This document shows positions 26,525 to 38,285 of a stretch of DNA of 64,000 bases, piece after piece. Position 1 is the first letter of the stretch; the number at the start of each line of letters is the position of its first letter. The stretch spans positions 40,627,695 through 40,691,694 of the forward strand of contig CM049316.1 of assembly GCA_026874595.1 (NCBI GenBank), written 5' to 3'. The stretch is from Sipunculus nudus. Its lineage: Eukaryota > Annelida > Sipuncula > Golfingiida > Sipunculidae. The position numbers were made by a program, and so were the translations under genes. The notes beneath the pieces were generated by a model that made no database searches, was not told the origin of the DNA, and worked only from the letters and a program-made list of their open reading frames with translations.

Positions 26525-27590
26525 CCTCCAGGAACATCAGTGGATAACATTAGATAAGGATTATAACCTTGTCCAAAAGGAACATAATTAGAGATAAGAA
26601 GGTGACGACCCTAAAAGGGCCCACGAGGAACAACAGAAAACATTTGAAGATTAGGATCCTGATCAGACCCATGAGGAACAGCTTGAGCGATCAGAAGATA
26701 GGAACTCCGAAAGAGCCCACGAGAAACATCAAAGATCATCTGATCACCTTTTTTGATCTAAGAGCAACATCACTAGAGGTTAGAAGACGAGTACCCTAAA
26801 AGGGCCTACAAGGTACATAAGAAAACATCTGGAAGTAAGGATCCTTATCTGACCCATGAGGCCCTGAAAAGGCCCCCGAGGAACATCAGATAAAGATCCT
26901 GACCGGGCAGATGACAGAAAAAATTGAACATCAGATAACCCTGGACGAACTTACGAAGAACATCACAGGAGATCACAGGAGGAGCCTGACCGTGCGAACG
27001 AGAAGTAACAGTAAACATCAGGAGATACGGATCCTCTCCGGGTATACATGAAGAAGATCAGTGAATATCACAAGATAAGCAATCTGGCGAACCCATGAGG
27101 AAAATTTAAAATATCAAAAGACAAAGATCCTAACCTTAGCACACGGAAGTCAGCATTCAACACCAGATAGATCTAAACACCTGATAACAACAGCAAAAAA
27201 CATCTGAAAAAAAGGTAAGAGATAAGATAAGAAAGAACAGTATAACCCGGGGAATATCTGTAAATATTAGAGATAAGGATCCTGACAGGACCAATAAAGG
27301 GCATCAGTAAAGCAAGATTGATCTGAACATTTGATAACAATGACTGATATTATCTGAAGATAAGGATTCTGACCCGCCCCATAAGGACGATCAATAAAGA
27401 TCAGACGATTAAGGTCCTTACCGGCACAGGAGAAATCCAGTAAACCTCAGAAGATACGCATCCTGTCTGGGACCCCAAGAAATATCTTTACACATCAGGA
27501 TATAATGATCATGTTCGGACTAACAAGTAACATCAGGAAACATGAGAACATAAGGACCATGTTTGAGTCCAAGGGAAACATCAGAAATAT
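26525..27590 (+). repeat. Decayed minisatellite, unit about 60-70 bp
   Basis: Recurring words GAGGAACATCAG, AGATAAGGATCCTGAC and ACCCATGAGGAA appear in the same order across about 1.06 kb with many substitutions and indels. I infer an old tandem array that is no longer homogenised. The open frames here are by-products. Confidence 0.7.
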
Positions 27591-27839
27591 TAGAAATAAG
27601 AAATCTGCATTCCACGGCATAGAAGCCTCCGCCAAGTCTTTGCATTTGCTTATTCGACCCATAATCCTAGGTTCAATCGTGCATAAGTGACCGTACATTT
27701 GTAAATAGTTCTTGTATTGGTGGCGTTCCTGAATCCAGATTATGTGCCGGATCCACAACAAAATCATTCTTCAATGGCCCATTCCCGGAAGACCCTGCAA
27801 ATTCCATGAGATCCCTTTTTACCTGAGTTATCTTTTGAA

Positions 27840-27890
27840 CAAACACACACACAAACGCACCCCGACAAACACACACTCACACACACGATA
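27840..27890. repeat. (CA)n-rich microsatellite
   Basis: Interrupted CACACA tract giving spurious VCVCV frames on the minus strand. Confidence 0.8.
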
Positions 27891-28255
27891 GGGGATGTAC
27901 GAATACTCTCCTGGCAGAGGTAATAATTGCTCCTGGCCGGTGATACAAGCAACATCACTGAACTTTAAAAGATGCACCGGTCTTGGACGGGCTAACGGGA
28001 AATATAAAATGTGAAGACAGTCGAACACAGCTGCAATTTGCGCCAAAGAAGATTACCAGCTCACATTTACTGTGTCAATATTTTTTATGAAAGACCCATG
28101 ACATATCGGAACATCTGCTATTTAATGAGGATTAAGCTAACCACACGATAAGAATTATATTTTGACATCAAGTCTTTTGGATTTTGGGTATAATTTACAA
28201 AGTGGATTTTATTGAACCAAAAATGATAATCTGAAATTAAGCAAATGAAATTATA

Positions 28256-28969
28256 TCGGTCTGGGCAAACTTTTCTTCAAGGGGCCATATGGAACATCAC
28301 AGTGATGTCTCTAGCGGGCAGCAACGCTAAAACCCTCAATTTAATAAAAAAAGTTATTTTTTAAATAGAAACACAAGTGTTATTCAAATAGTTATTTTAC
28401 TTGGTATACAAACTATGATTGATAAGAATGAAGTGTTGGGTATTTTGTTTGAGAAATGACATAAAACAGTTTCTCAAGCTTTTTTTCAGAATATATGCAA
28501 TTGCACACAATCCTGAACAAGGTTGTTAGATTCAGGATTCAGCTTGTAGCTATATTCGAAACAGAGTGCAAATGTGATATCCGTTCTTGTTAATATTCAC
28601 ACATGATACAGTCTGTTCCAAATATAAGTTAACTGTTACTAAGCATACATTATTCTGGCAACCTTTACATAGTTGCATAATTCTCGGTTCTAAGATATTC
28701 ACAAAACTCTGCTTCAGAAGATTGACTGCTAATTAATTAATAAAGACCTGAGATCAGTTGAGGCATCTTCAATATTTATGTAAAGGGATTCCTTATCAAA
28801 CTGATCTCAGCAGAAAATTTTGAACAGGTACTAGGTACGCCTGTAAAGGCATTATCAGATGCGAGAATGTTTGGGACTGCACAAATTGACTTCGCCGTTC
28901 AAGGACGTTTACGGGCCGCATCAAGTTACCTTGTGGGCTGCATGCGGCCCATGGTTTGCCCACTCCTGA
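28256..28969 (+). mobile_element. hAT-like non-autonomous DNA transposon, 714 bp
   Basis: The left end CGGTCTGGGCAAACTTTT and the right end GGTTTGCCCACTCCTG are inverted and match the GGGTGGGCAAACTTT-type termini of hAT (Charlie-like) elements. Near the right end, GCATGCGGCCCATGG is also typical of hAT element tails. The 8 bases outside are AAATTATA (28248-28255) and AAATTATC (28970-28977), an 8-bp target duplication with one mismatch. There is no transposase-like ORF. Dispersed copy C begins about 170 bases to the right. Confidence 0.75.
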
Positions 28970-29139
28970 AAATTATCGATTCTCTTAGGTTCTATGGAAA
29001 TTCCACCATTTTGACTTCTAATATCGGACCAGGGACCTTCAGCACCAACGCCTACACTACGTTCTTCCCCGGTTTGGTCGCGTGTCTGTGTTACATTTAT
29101 AATGTCATCGCACCCGTGGCCATCCCTGTTTATGAAGTT

Positions 29140-29506
29140 CACATTGCGCAGACTCGGACTCACAAGAGGACGACTCTGCTGTTTTGGGATTGTTGGAGTC
29201 AAAGTCTGACCCCCACAATGCACCGGGGCTCTAAATACACCAGCGGCGTAGGTATAAACGTAGGGAATAGGACAATGTAGTCAAGTGAGTTGGATAAGAA
29301 TTGTTTCAAGGCAAATACATAAACGTACGTGGTTTTGGGGGAGAACTTTACGGAATCAGTAATATTATGCAAGCATGCGCATGTTGAATGTAAACAGAAG
29401 GTGTTTCCTTGATATGTTGAATTTGATTTTAAAGTTTGACAGTTGAGACAAGTAGTGCCGACCATCCCCTGGAACAGGTTCGTTTCGAATAGAAACAACC
29501 CTTGAC
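29140..29506 (+). repeat. Dispersed family copy C
   Basis: Begins CATTGCGCAGACTCGGACTC and includes GCTGTTTTGGGATTGTTGG, ACCAGCGGCGTAGGTATAAA, TTGGATAAGAATTGTTTC, GCAAGCATGCGCATGTTGAA and GACAGTTGAGACAAGTAGTG. The right end is GTTCGTTTCGAATAGAAAC. One of the better preserved copies. The 137-codon plus frame at 28867-29280 runs across the hAT end into this repeat and is not a gene. Confidence 0.82.
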
Positions 29507-31380
29507 GCTTCTCAAAACAACCTCTGTCGGATGGAGGAGTTTTGTTCTCTAATGATTGGCGACTTCCGGTTACCGGAAATAGCTGACGGACTATGTGCGT
29601 CCATTATCACGAGGGAATGCAGGTCTAGCGCTGATTCCAGCCGCTCTAGTTTATTTTTGAACCCCTTGTCCTAGTTCTTGTTGCTTCTTGTGGAATTCGT
29701 CGGCAAGCATACGTGTCTTAGTATTGTAGTATGTCGTCTTTTCAGCCAAATATGGGTTTCTCTTTACTCATACCTATATAAAAAATGGTGCAAATGCCAA
29801 ACAAATGGTGGGTTCTGTATACAGTAAATTTTCGATAAAGATTTCATATGGTCAAACTGACGCGCGGAGTGCCTGATAAATCAACTTTCTGAGCGGCAAG
29901 TGCCCAGGGCTAAAGAAGTTTTAAGGGCTAATTGATTCCCTCAAGGACGATAAATAAAATATTAATAAATAGAATATAATAACGAAAGGAGTCCATGTTT
30001 CGTAAATTTCTCAAAATTATCAGTGTTAACGAATGAAGTTTGTGGTAGAGGGGAATGTTCGGAATGGTGTACTCTTGGAATAAGGGATGATTAAATCGGC
30101 CCTGCATGCATATTTTGACAACGAATTGAACCGAACGGCTGATACAGGAGGTGTTACTGTCAGTCCAGAAACAAGGACCTTATTTTTTCTCTTTTTCTCA
30201 TCTCTTCGGATTATTAATAACAATGCCCTAATCATCGCAAATGTGAGGACCAATAAGTTAATTATAATCATATAAACGTTAATAAACGTGATTTATTATG
30301 TGTAAATTATTTTGAAATATGACACGACAAGACTTGCCGTGTCTTATTATCTGCCCATTCAAGTGAAAGCTCCTTTGAGAAATGATATGATCAAGTGAAA
30401 TTACCTTATTGTTAACAAATAAATAAGAAAAAAAGTGGTTACCGGATCTTGTTACAATTGTGCCATTGTAGACAGAAGATTTAGCAGATTATGATTACCA
30501 AAAGGGTAGTGGGATTAACTTCAGTGTCATCATACAACCATACCATTAGTGAAATTTGAAATTTTATCCAATTTCAATTCAAAAATAAAAATATGTCATT
30601 TTCAAGAATTCAAAACCTTCTCAAACTGATTCAAGTAATATGGTAATATAAAGGTCGTATCCTTTTACTCTAAATGCATGTAGATGAATCAAATTTTTAA
30701 TTGTCCATTAGTCCTCCCGCCACCAAACTATTTTTAATATTCATTGCATAAATTTATGCAGAGATGTGTGCATCTTTTTGTGTAATGTAATCGAATGACG
30801 GATTGTCTGTTTTGCATTTACCGCCCTGGGTGAAGACCAATGACCCTTTACCTAACGTGCCTTGCTGTGGCCTCCTGCCGAAAATGAAAAAAATTAATCA
30901 TTGGTTTCACTTCATTTTAAATCATGGCCGTAATTATATTAAGATTACATGGAAATAATACTAAAATATGCGATATGGTTTATATTATCATTCTCTGATT
31001 TACAGCTAGCATGAAAAAAATCTTTATTTAGAACACCGTTCTAATATTTTATCTTTCGTCTGTCAACGGTATATGGATAACGTTTATGAGACGTTTATAA
31101 ACGTTTATACCAGTGAGGCTCAAGCATAAACTACTGCTGAAGTGTGTACATGGGTCGTCCTATACACGTCTTTTTTCCACAAAATTTTCTGGTTCACAAA
31201 TATTCCGAATTTGAAACCTTCGATAAAAAAATGCAACCAAGGTATTCAAGGGATTTTGGTAAGTCACCAAGGTCCCTCCAAAGTGCGATGACATATGCAT
31301 AGCTTTTGATGGATATTGAATTTAGGCGAGATGTTTTATTGATGATCATTTCTGATGAGTTTATCAAAATCCTTCATATT
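29507..31380. other. No recognisable gene
   Basis: AT-rich. An 81-codon minus frame and a 62-codon plus frame overlap at 30026-30275 without motif. GTTTATGAGACGTTTATAAA-like tandem GTTTATA words occur near 31080-31110. Confidence 0.4.
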
Positions 31381-31399
31381 CTTCATACGTTGTCATGGT

Positions 31400-31590
31400 T
31401 AGACCACAAAGTAGCGTAGTGACCCATGAACTTATTAGATATGCGTAGATGATGCCCATAATCGAATTCGAGCGAGATAACCTTTTGGTAAGTAGTTATG
31501 GTGAGTTTCCGTGAAAACCCATCAAAGCCCCGGTAAGTTATCACACCGACATTAAGGTTAACAGACGGACGGACGGACGGACGGTGAGCA
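31400..31590. repeat. Dispersed repeat ending in (GGAC)n
   Basis: GTTAACAGACGGACGGACGG at about 31558 is the same type of terminus as at 62878-62910 (GTTAACGGACGG). Read on the minus strand it yields an HRPSVRPSV frame, a common artefact of such repeats. Confidence 0.6.
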
Positions 31591-31632
31591 TCCCAAAATA
31601 CTCCCGCCATAAATCGTCGTATTTCTAAGGTA

Positions 31633-31823
31633 GTTATTATAGTGAGCAACGACTGTCGCTGCTATAAATTTCGAGCTGTGTGTTGACTCGAGATCTTATT
31701 AATCTCAAAGCGGTCAAGTTATTATAGTGAGCAATGACTGTGGTTGCTATAATTCTCGTGAGTACTTTGTCTTGGGTGACCTATGTGCTGACTTGAGATC
31801 TAATTAATCTCCAAGCGGTCAAG
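31633..31823 (+). repeat. Two-unit tandem duplication
   Basis: Unit 1 is 31633-31717 and unit 2 is 31718-31823. Both start GTTATTATAGTGAGCAA and end CTCGAGATCTTATTAATCTC-like then AAGCGGTCAAG. Unit 2 carries about 20 extra bases in the middle, or unit 1 lost them. Confidence 0.85.
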
Positions 31824-31829
31824 CACTAG

Positions 31830-33060
31830 CTGACCGTTCTCATTCAATCGTGTAATTTTACAACCTCCCTGCGTTCAACTGCCGGGAGGAACTTGCGTGC
31901 AGGGTCACCCGCAGTGAAGTGTCTTCTAATCAACCTCTAAACGAGGCTTTTATTACTTTTTGCAACGTCACAAGATAAATAGAGACCAGCCAGAGGCAGT
32001 GAGGGGGCCTAATCATGTGATTATTATGGACGACAGCCAGGCAGAATTTGTCAATAACTGGTTTATAGCCACTATTCATCAATTAATAAGGATCTTTTAG
32101 CGAGGGTTAGTGCGTACATGCTTGGTAATGGTGTTACCTCACGAGAAGTAATTTGTCACGTTGAAGCCAATGATTCCAGCAAACACAACATAATGACTCT
32201 AGTAAACAGAAAATTAATGAGCACAAGGAATTTTTGGGTCAAAAAGTCTTCAATATCCGACGAAAGATACCTCTGCTGCCTAATCCGAATGATTTAGATA
32301 CCCATGCCATCAAAGTGAAGCCATAAGGTGATTAAACTATTGTAAAAGTAACCCGAGATTTGGAGGTCTCAGTACGGTCTACGCCTGATGTCTCTTTTAC
32401 GCGTATTCCAGCTGCGTTTACTCGACCTTGACTATTTTCGTCAACGGATAAACACAATGGAGTTAATGAAATGGCGAGAGACCTTCAATACTGAAGAAAG
32501 GAAGACAGATAATGCACGAGAGCCGTCACTAATATCGTAACGGGAGGCCCCTCACGAACAACACAACCAATGTTCATGTTACGTCACCCGCCTTCTGTTT
32601 TAAATGTGCGTTTCTGATAACATAACACCTCAGATCATATGCCCATTACGACAGACTCTTGTGACTTGCTAGCCGTGAACAATCGATTATAGTTATACGA
32701 ATCAAATACAAATAATTTCTTCTATCTTCCGTTTTTTCTTGTCATTGTTCATCACTTTTTGTTCTGTTATTCTTCTCATCATTCGCATAACAAGTATTTT
32801 CAACTGAAAGGGGGGGGGGGGGGATCGGCTTCTGCTGTTTTTTTACTGAAAATTTTGTTATTTAAAACAGATGTTTAAAATATAAGTACATCAGATAGAG
32901 TAACATTGATGGAACCGATAAAAGTAGGGCTTCACACACACACCAACACATACACAAACACACACAGATATATATATTCTACAGATTCTAACCACATTCA
33001 CCTGATGATCGGGTCGCAACCCGTGAAACAGTCTGTTGTGAATTTACAGTGTTGTTTTTC
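31830..33060. other. No recognisable gene
   Basis: No long open frame. Contains a poly-G run at about 32811-32823 and a CACACA tract near 32935-32965. Confidence 0.45.
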
Positions 33061-33066
33061 TTCAGT

Positions 33067-33089
33067 ATATATATATATATATATATATC
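33067..33089. repeat. (TA)n microsatellite flanking the 31-bp array
   Basis: Short TA tract about 25 bases left of the array start. Confidence 0.85.
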
Positions 33090-33113
33090 GTTTATTTAGC
33101 TAAATTAAGCGAG

Positions 33114-34648
33114 ACACTTTGTGATGGCCAGTATCTCCTACGGATAACTTTGTGATAGCCTGTATCTCCTACGGATAACTATGTGATGGTCTGTATCTCC
33201 TACGGATAACTTTGTGATGGCCAGTATCTCTTACGGATAACTTTGTGATGGTCTGTATCTCCTACGGATAACTTTGTGATGGCCAGTATCTCTAACGATT
33301 AACTTTTTGATGGCCAGTATCTCTTACGGATAACTTTGTGATGGCCAGTATCTCCTACGGATAATTATGTGATGGTCTGTATCTCCTACGGATATTTTTT
33401 TGAGGACCAGTATCTCCTACGAATAACCATGTGATGGTCTGTATCTCCTACGGATAACTTTGTGATTGCCAGTATCTCCTACGAATAACTATGTGATGGT
33501 CTGTATCTCCTACGGATAACTTTTTAAGGGCCAGTATCTCCTACGAATAACTATGTGATGGTCTGTATCTCCTTTGAATAACTATGTGATGGTGTGTATC
33601 TCCTACGGATAACTTAGTGATGGCCTATATCTCCTACGGATAACTATGTGATGGTCTGTATCTCCTACGGACAACTTTGTGATGGCCAGTTTCTCTTACG
33701 GATAACTTTTTGATGGCCAGTATCTCTTACGGATAACTTTGTGATGGCCAGTATATCCTACTGATAACTATGTGATGGTCTGTATCTCCTACGGATAACT
33801 GTGTGATGGTCTGTATCTCCTACGGATAACTTTGTTGTGGCCAGTATCTCCTACGAATAACTATGTGTTGGTCTGTATCTCCTACGGATAACTTTGTGAT
33901 TGCCAGTATCTCCTACGGATAACTTTGTGATAGCCTGTATCTCCTACGGATAACTATGTGATGGTCTGTATCTCCTACGGATAACTTTGTGATGGCCAGT
34001 ATCTCTTACGGATAACTTTGTGATGGTCTGTATCTCCTACGGATAACTTTTGAGGGCCAGTATCTCCTACGAATAACTATGTGATGGTCTGTATCTCCTA
34101 CGGATAACTTTGCGATGGCCAGTATCTCCTACGGATAACTTTGTGATAGCCTGTATCTCCTACGGATAACTATGTGATGGTCTGTATCTCCTACGGATAA
34201 CTTTGTGATGGCCAGTATCTCTTACGGATAACTTTGTGATGGTCTGTATCTCCTACGGATAACTTTTTGAGGGCCAGTATCTCCTACGAATAACTATGTG
34301 ATGGTCTGTATCTCCTACGGATAACTTAGTGATGGCCTATATCTCCTACGGATAACTATGTGATGGTCTGTATCTCCTATGGATAACTTTGTGATTGCCA
34401 GTATCTCCTAGAATAACTATGTGATGGTTTGTATCTCTTACGGATAACTTTGTGATGGCCAGTATCTCCTACGGATAACTTTGTGATAGCCTGTATCTCC
34501 TACGGATAACTATGTGATGGTGTGTATCTCCTACGGATAACTTTTTGAGGGCCAGTATCTCCTACGAATAACTATTTGATGGTTTGCATCTTAGTGATAA
34601 CTTAGTGATGGCCTGTAACTCCTTCGGATAACTATGTTATCTCCTACG
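33114..34648 (+). repeat. 31-bp minisatellite, about 49 units, with higher-order structure
   Basis: The unit carries GTATCTCCTACGGATAACTT. Two main variants alternate: one with TTTGTGATGGCCAG and one with TATGTGATGGTCTG. A rarer variant with GATAGCCTG occurs at about 33156, 33931, 34147 and 34487. The 33931-34147 spacing is 216 bases, and the seven intervening monomers repeat in order, so multi-monomer blocks have been copied recently. There are no spacers, so this is not a CRISPR array. Confidence 0.95.
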
Positions 34649-34806
34649 TTTCTTGAAATCCAATGAAGGAGCTAACAAAGTACGAGGTTATCTTTTGTTA
34701 CAAGACATTGCTGAAAAGCAAATTCAAGGTTTTTAGTATAACCGTTAATTGATCCCCGAGAGAGCGACTTTAGGTTAATTAAGAAGCACACAGTGTCGGA
34801 AAAAAT
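34649..34806 (+). repeat. 158-bp unique tail of the 31-bp array, copy 1
   Basis: Runs from TTTCTTGAAATCC to GTGTCGGAAAAAAT. It recurs almost unchanged at 40045-40202, again directly after 31-bp units, so array and tail travel as one segment. Confidence 0.9.
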
Positions 34807-35139
34807 GGACTCTTCCTGCGCTTTCATTCTTTGGGGACTTGATGTATTTATGGAAATGAAGTAATCAAAACCAATCTTCTGACTAGATTATATACACGTC
34901 ACTGGATATAGCTGACCCCGAAATGGCAGCGATAACCACGTTGACAGGGCTCTAAGGTTCAATATTTTGTATAGTCATTGACACAAAAATTGCACCAGCA
35001 AAGGTTCAAGGGGCTTCCTTTCAAACATTTATAACAGCGTTTGCATATTTATTGGATATCTCATTAACCGTTGCCTCGTTGCTCGCCGCTAACGTCAAAG
35101 GACAGCTGGGAGTCGCCAAGGAGATACATAGATGTATAC
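34807..35139. other. No recognisable gene
   Basis: Short unique-looking stretch with no open frame of note. Confidence 0.4.
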
Positions 35140-35790
35140 TCAATAATATTCCTGTTGAAAATCCTGCTGAAAACTCCTATTTGAACTCCTTGGTCCTTTT
35201 GCAATATCATTATACTGGACTAAACACTATAGCAGACCTAAATACCGTATTTACAATTGTGACGTCATAATGGTTACCAGAGTGACACACATATGTCCAT
35301 AGGCGTAAGACCCTTTCATGACTTAAGTCATCTTATTGCAACACACCCCTGATTTTAAAAGCATTCGATTAATCCTAATTACTATCTCCTGCAGATTAAT
35401 GACTCTTGCTGGACATTCCTATTACCAATTCATGTTTAAATAATTAATACCAAGTCTGCCGGAATTCTTCCTGATGGAAATCCTGATGATGACAAACTCC
35501 TACTCAAATCCTTATTCCTAGCTTCTGTTGGATATCCTTATTACTCAACCCTGCAATAAATCCTTTTTAATAACTCATGTTGGAAATCCCTATCACTAAC
35601 TTATCCTACACATCCTACTGATTACGTATTCCTGCCTGGAAGTTACCATTACAAACTCCTGCTTTAAATATTCTTGGAAATTTTGGTGTGTACGTATTCT
35701 TATTGTGAATTCTTACTTTTAACTGCCACTAAGAATTTTTGTTACTAAATCTACTTACTATTCTACTGTGAATTCTAAGAACAAAACGTG
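35140..35790 (+). repeat. Decayed minisatellite, unit about 30-35 bp
   Basis: Words such as TCCTGTTGGAAATCC, TTATTACTAACTCCT and GTGAATTCTTACT recur in the same order with heavy divergence. I infer an old array lying between two better preserved ones. Confidence 0.6.
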
Positions 35791-35821
35791 TCCCTGAAAT
35801 CCTTACTATGGACCAATATGA

Positions 35822-35966
35822 CGGTAACGTATTGTGACACGTAGGGGTGTGACGTGTAGGACGAGGCATTTAGGTGACATGGTGTGACACGTTAAGACGA
35901 GGTATGTATATGGGTCAGATGGTGCTACATATAAGACGAGGTATTTATATCACAGTGTTAAACACG
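35822..35966 (+). repeat. Outlying block of the 35-bp minisatellite
   Basis: Four or so degenerate units with GTGTGACACGTTAAGACGAG. They match the main array at 36550-37195 and are separated from it by the MITE at 35970-36257 and about 290 other bases. Confidence 0.8.
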
Positions 35967-35969
35967 TAA

Positions 35970-36257
35970 GGCAAAAAAAAAAGTATGGCACATTTACAGA
36001 AATCAGTGGGAGCGGGCGATATTTTATTTTTCACCTCTTGATCTATATTTCGGTAAAAATGTCATATGATCAGGGAAAAGCATGTAAAAAACGAAATTTG
36101 TGTGCTTATCAGGTAAGAGCTCTACATAATAAAGGAAATCTGATCAAAATTATATTATTTTATCTTTTTGAAAGATGAAAATCTAATAACATTTTTTATG
36201 TGTGTGTGTGGGGGGGGGGGGGGGTAAAAATTGACGCAGGCCGCAATTTTTTTGGTC
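35970..36257 (-). mobile_element. TIR element (MITE) with TAA target duplications, copy 2
   Basis: The reverse complement is colinear with 19189-19503. Shared blocks include GCGTCAATT next to the C/G homopolymer, AAGATAAAATAA, TTATGTAG, CCTGATCATATGACATTTTT and CCCACTGATTTCT. Ends are GGCAAAAAAAAAAGTATGG and TTTTTTTGGTC. TAA lies outside both ends (35967-35969 and 36258-36260). Confidence 0.83.
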
Positions 36258-36549
36258 TAACTGCACTGTGTACGGCTTTGTAGTTTGTTACCCGTGCAGG
36301 TTCGTGAATATTGTATGAATATTATTACTTGAATTACAATAAGTTGTGTATTATAGTGTATGGAATTATTGAATGTTTGCTCTGGAGCAACAAATGTCAA
36401 AGCCTTCCTGCTTGATAACCAACTACGGTCGCCATAGCAATTAAAAACTCCCTGACTTTTCTCTTTCTTACCTAATAATCGCAGAATTCCCTGACCTTGT
36501 CATATTATTTATAACTTCTTTAAAGAACTTTATAAATTGTTTAAAAGTC

Positions 36550-37195
36550 AGTTGGTGTGAAACGTAGGGCGTGGTATGAAGGTCACATGGTGTGACACAT
36601 TAAGACGAGATATATAGGTCACATGGTGTGACACGTTGGACGAGGTATATAGGTCACATGGTGTGACACGTAGGACGAGGTATATAGGTCACATTGTGTG
36701 ACAAATTAAGACGAGATATATAGGTCACATGGCGTGACACGTAGGACGAGGGATGAAGGTCACTTGGTGTGACACGTAGGACGAGGTATGAAGGTCATAT
36801 GGTGTGACACGTAGGACGAGGTATAAAGGTCACATTGTGTGACACGTAGGACCAGGTATATAGGTCACATGGTGTGACACGTAGGACCAGGTATATAGGT
36901 CACATTGTGTGACACGTAGGACCAGGTATGAAGGTCACATGGCGTGACACGTAGGACGAGGTATGAAGGTCACATGGTAGGACGAGGTATATAGGTCACA
37001 TGGTGTGACACATAAGACGAGGTATGTGGGTCACATAGTGTAATACGTAATACTTTTTTTTATCACAACGTCTGAAACGTAAGATGAGGCATGTAGGACC
37101 ATGTATGTAGGTTACACTTGTCACAGGAGGGTATATGTCACATATTGTGACACATGTACGTCATACAGTGTGACATGCAGGACGATGTATTTAGT
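36550..37195 (+). repeat. 35-bp minisatellite, about 18 units
   Basis: GGTCACATGGTGTGACACGT recurs every 35 bases (for example 36617 and 36652), followed by AGGACGAGGTATATA or AGGACGAGGTATGAA variants. GTCACATGGTGTGAC is partly self-complementary (GTCAC...GTGAC), so each unit has a small dyad. The right end decays gradually. Confidence 0.93.
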
Positions 37196-37199
37196 TCAC

Positions 37200-37885
37200 A
37201 TTATAGGGAAAGGATGTAGTTTGACTACTGTTTCAGTGGCAGGTATTCTCAAGCAGCACGGGACAAAGAACTGATACGTAAACCGAAATGGCAGTGATTA
37301 AAGAAAATCGTTTTTAGTGTGCAAAACAGGACGCTGAGTTGTGCGGCCGCCGGTAACTGTAATTAAATTGTTGGGATTGCTTTTGAGGCGGTTTCTCTAA
37401 ACAACATCCGTCAGTCGTAATGGTTCATTAGTGATCCCCAGGAATCTACCTCCCATCACGCAACTCTAAGTGAATTTCTTGTACGACATCAATTTGTGTT
37501 CATAATGTGTAATCTGGATTACTTGTTTCGGGTCCATCACGTCACGACAACCAGGACCACAAACAGACGGAGTTAAACCATCCTGGCTATGGGTGTCGAT
37601 ACAGGGGCAATAGAATGTATAAATGCCCCCACCTTTTAGCAAGGGAGGATGAACAATGTAAGCATCCCCCCTGTTATTCGAAGAATGATTTCGAACTTGA
37701 GTACTCGGTTAGAATTACCCGGTTTCAACTACTCTAGTGCTTTCAGCCAAAAAAACGAATTACACAAAATTTATTGGTGGGTGCAATACGACTTTTGGCC
37801 GAGTAAGAGTGTAACATATTCAGTTTTTTTTTTCATAAAATGCAAATACAACAGATGAAGTAAAAAAATTCATGTTGGTATTTTC
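37200..37885. other. No recognisable gene
   Basis: A 69-codon plus frame at 37649-37858 has no motif. Nothing else seen. Confidence 0.4.
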
Positions 37886-37886
37886 T

Positions 37887-37889
<3 letters not shown>

Positions 37890-37955
<66 letters not shown>

Positions 37956-37956
37956 G
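37890..37956. repeat. (TA)n microsatellite
   Basis: About 60 bases of TA, giving spurious Tyr-Ile frames. Confidence 0.9.
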
Positions 37957-38221
37957 TAAGCGGTCCGGCCGTCTATATTTTGTTGTCTATGTATATAAAG
38001 TACATGGAACACCAGACAAAGTACACGTCTGTTTGAATACATGAATACCCCTTAAAGTTTCTTAAAATTTACAAGAACAGAATACCGCATTCAAAACATT
38101 GTTCGTGTTCATCTGAAAACAGACAAAGTTGACTTGCTGAACAAAAGAAAGCCGGTGGCTTTATACTTCAGTGTATATACTATCCCTTAACCCTTAATAG
38201 ACATTTTGACACGATTATACA

Positions 38222-38222
38222 G

Positions 38223-38284
<62 letters not shown>
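38222..38284. repeat. (TA)n microsatellite
   Basis: TA with one AAA interruption and a short TATG tail. Confidence 0.9.

Positions 38285-38285
<1 letters not shown>

Noticed and set aside
27673-28046. Cysteine-rich VCVCV peptides on the minus strand
   Set aside because: Translations of an interrupted CA microsatellite.
28867-29280. 137-codon open frame on the plus strand
   Set aside because: It crosses the right end of a hAT-like element and runs into a dispersed repeat copy; no protein motif.
31383-31649. Minus-strand protein containing HRPSVRPSV
   Set aside because: A well-known artefact of translating (GGAC)n repeats; the rest is a dispersed repeat.
33114-34648. Regular 31-bp repeats as a possible CRISPR array
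   Set aside because: The units are contiguous with no unique spacers, and the window is eukaryotic with no cas-like genes.
36550-37195. 35-bp repeats with an internal dyad as a CRISPR-like array
   Set aside because: No spacers; the dyad belongs to a simple head-to-tail minisatellite.
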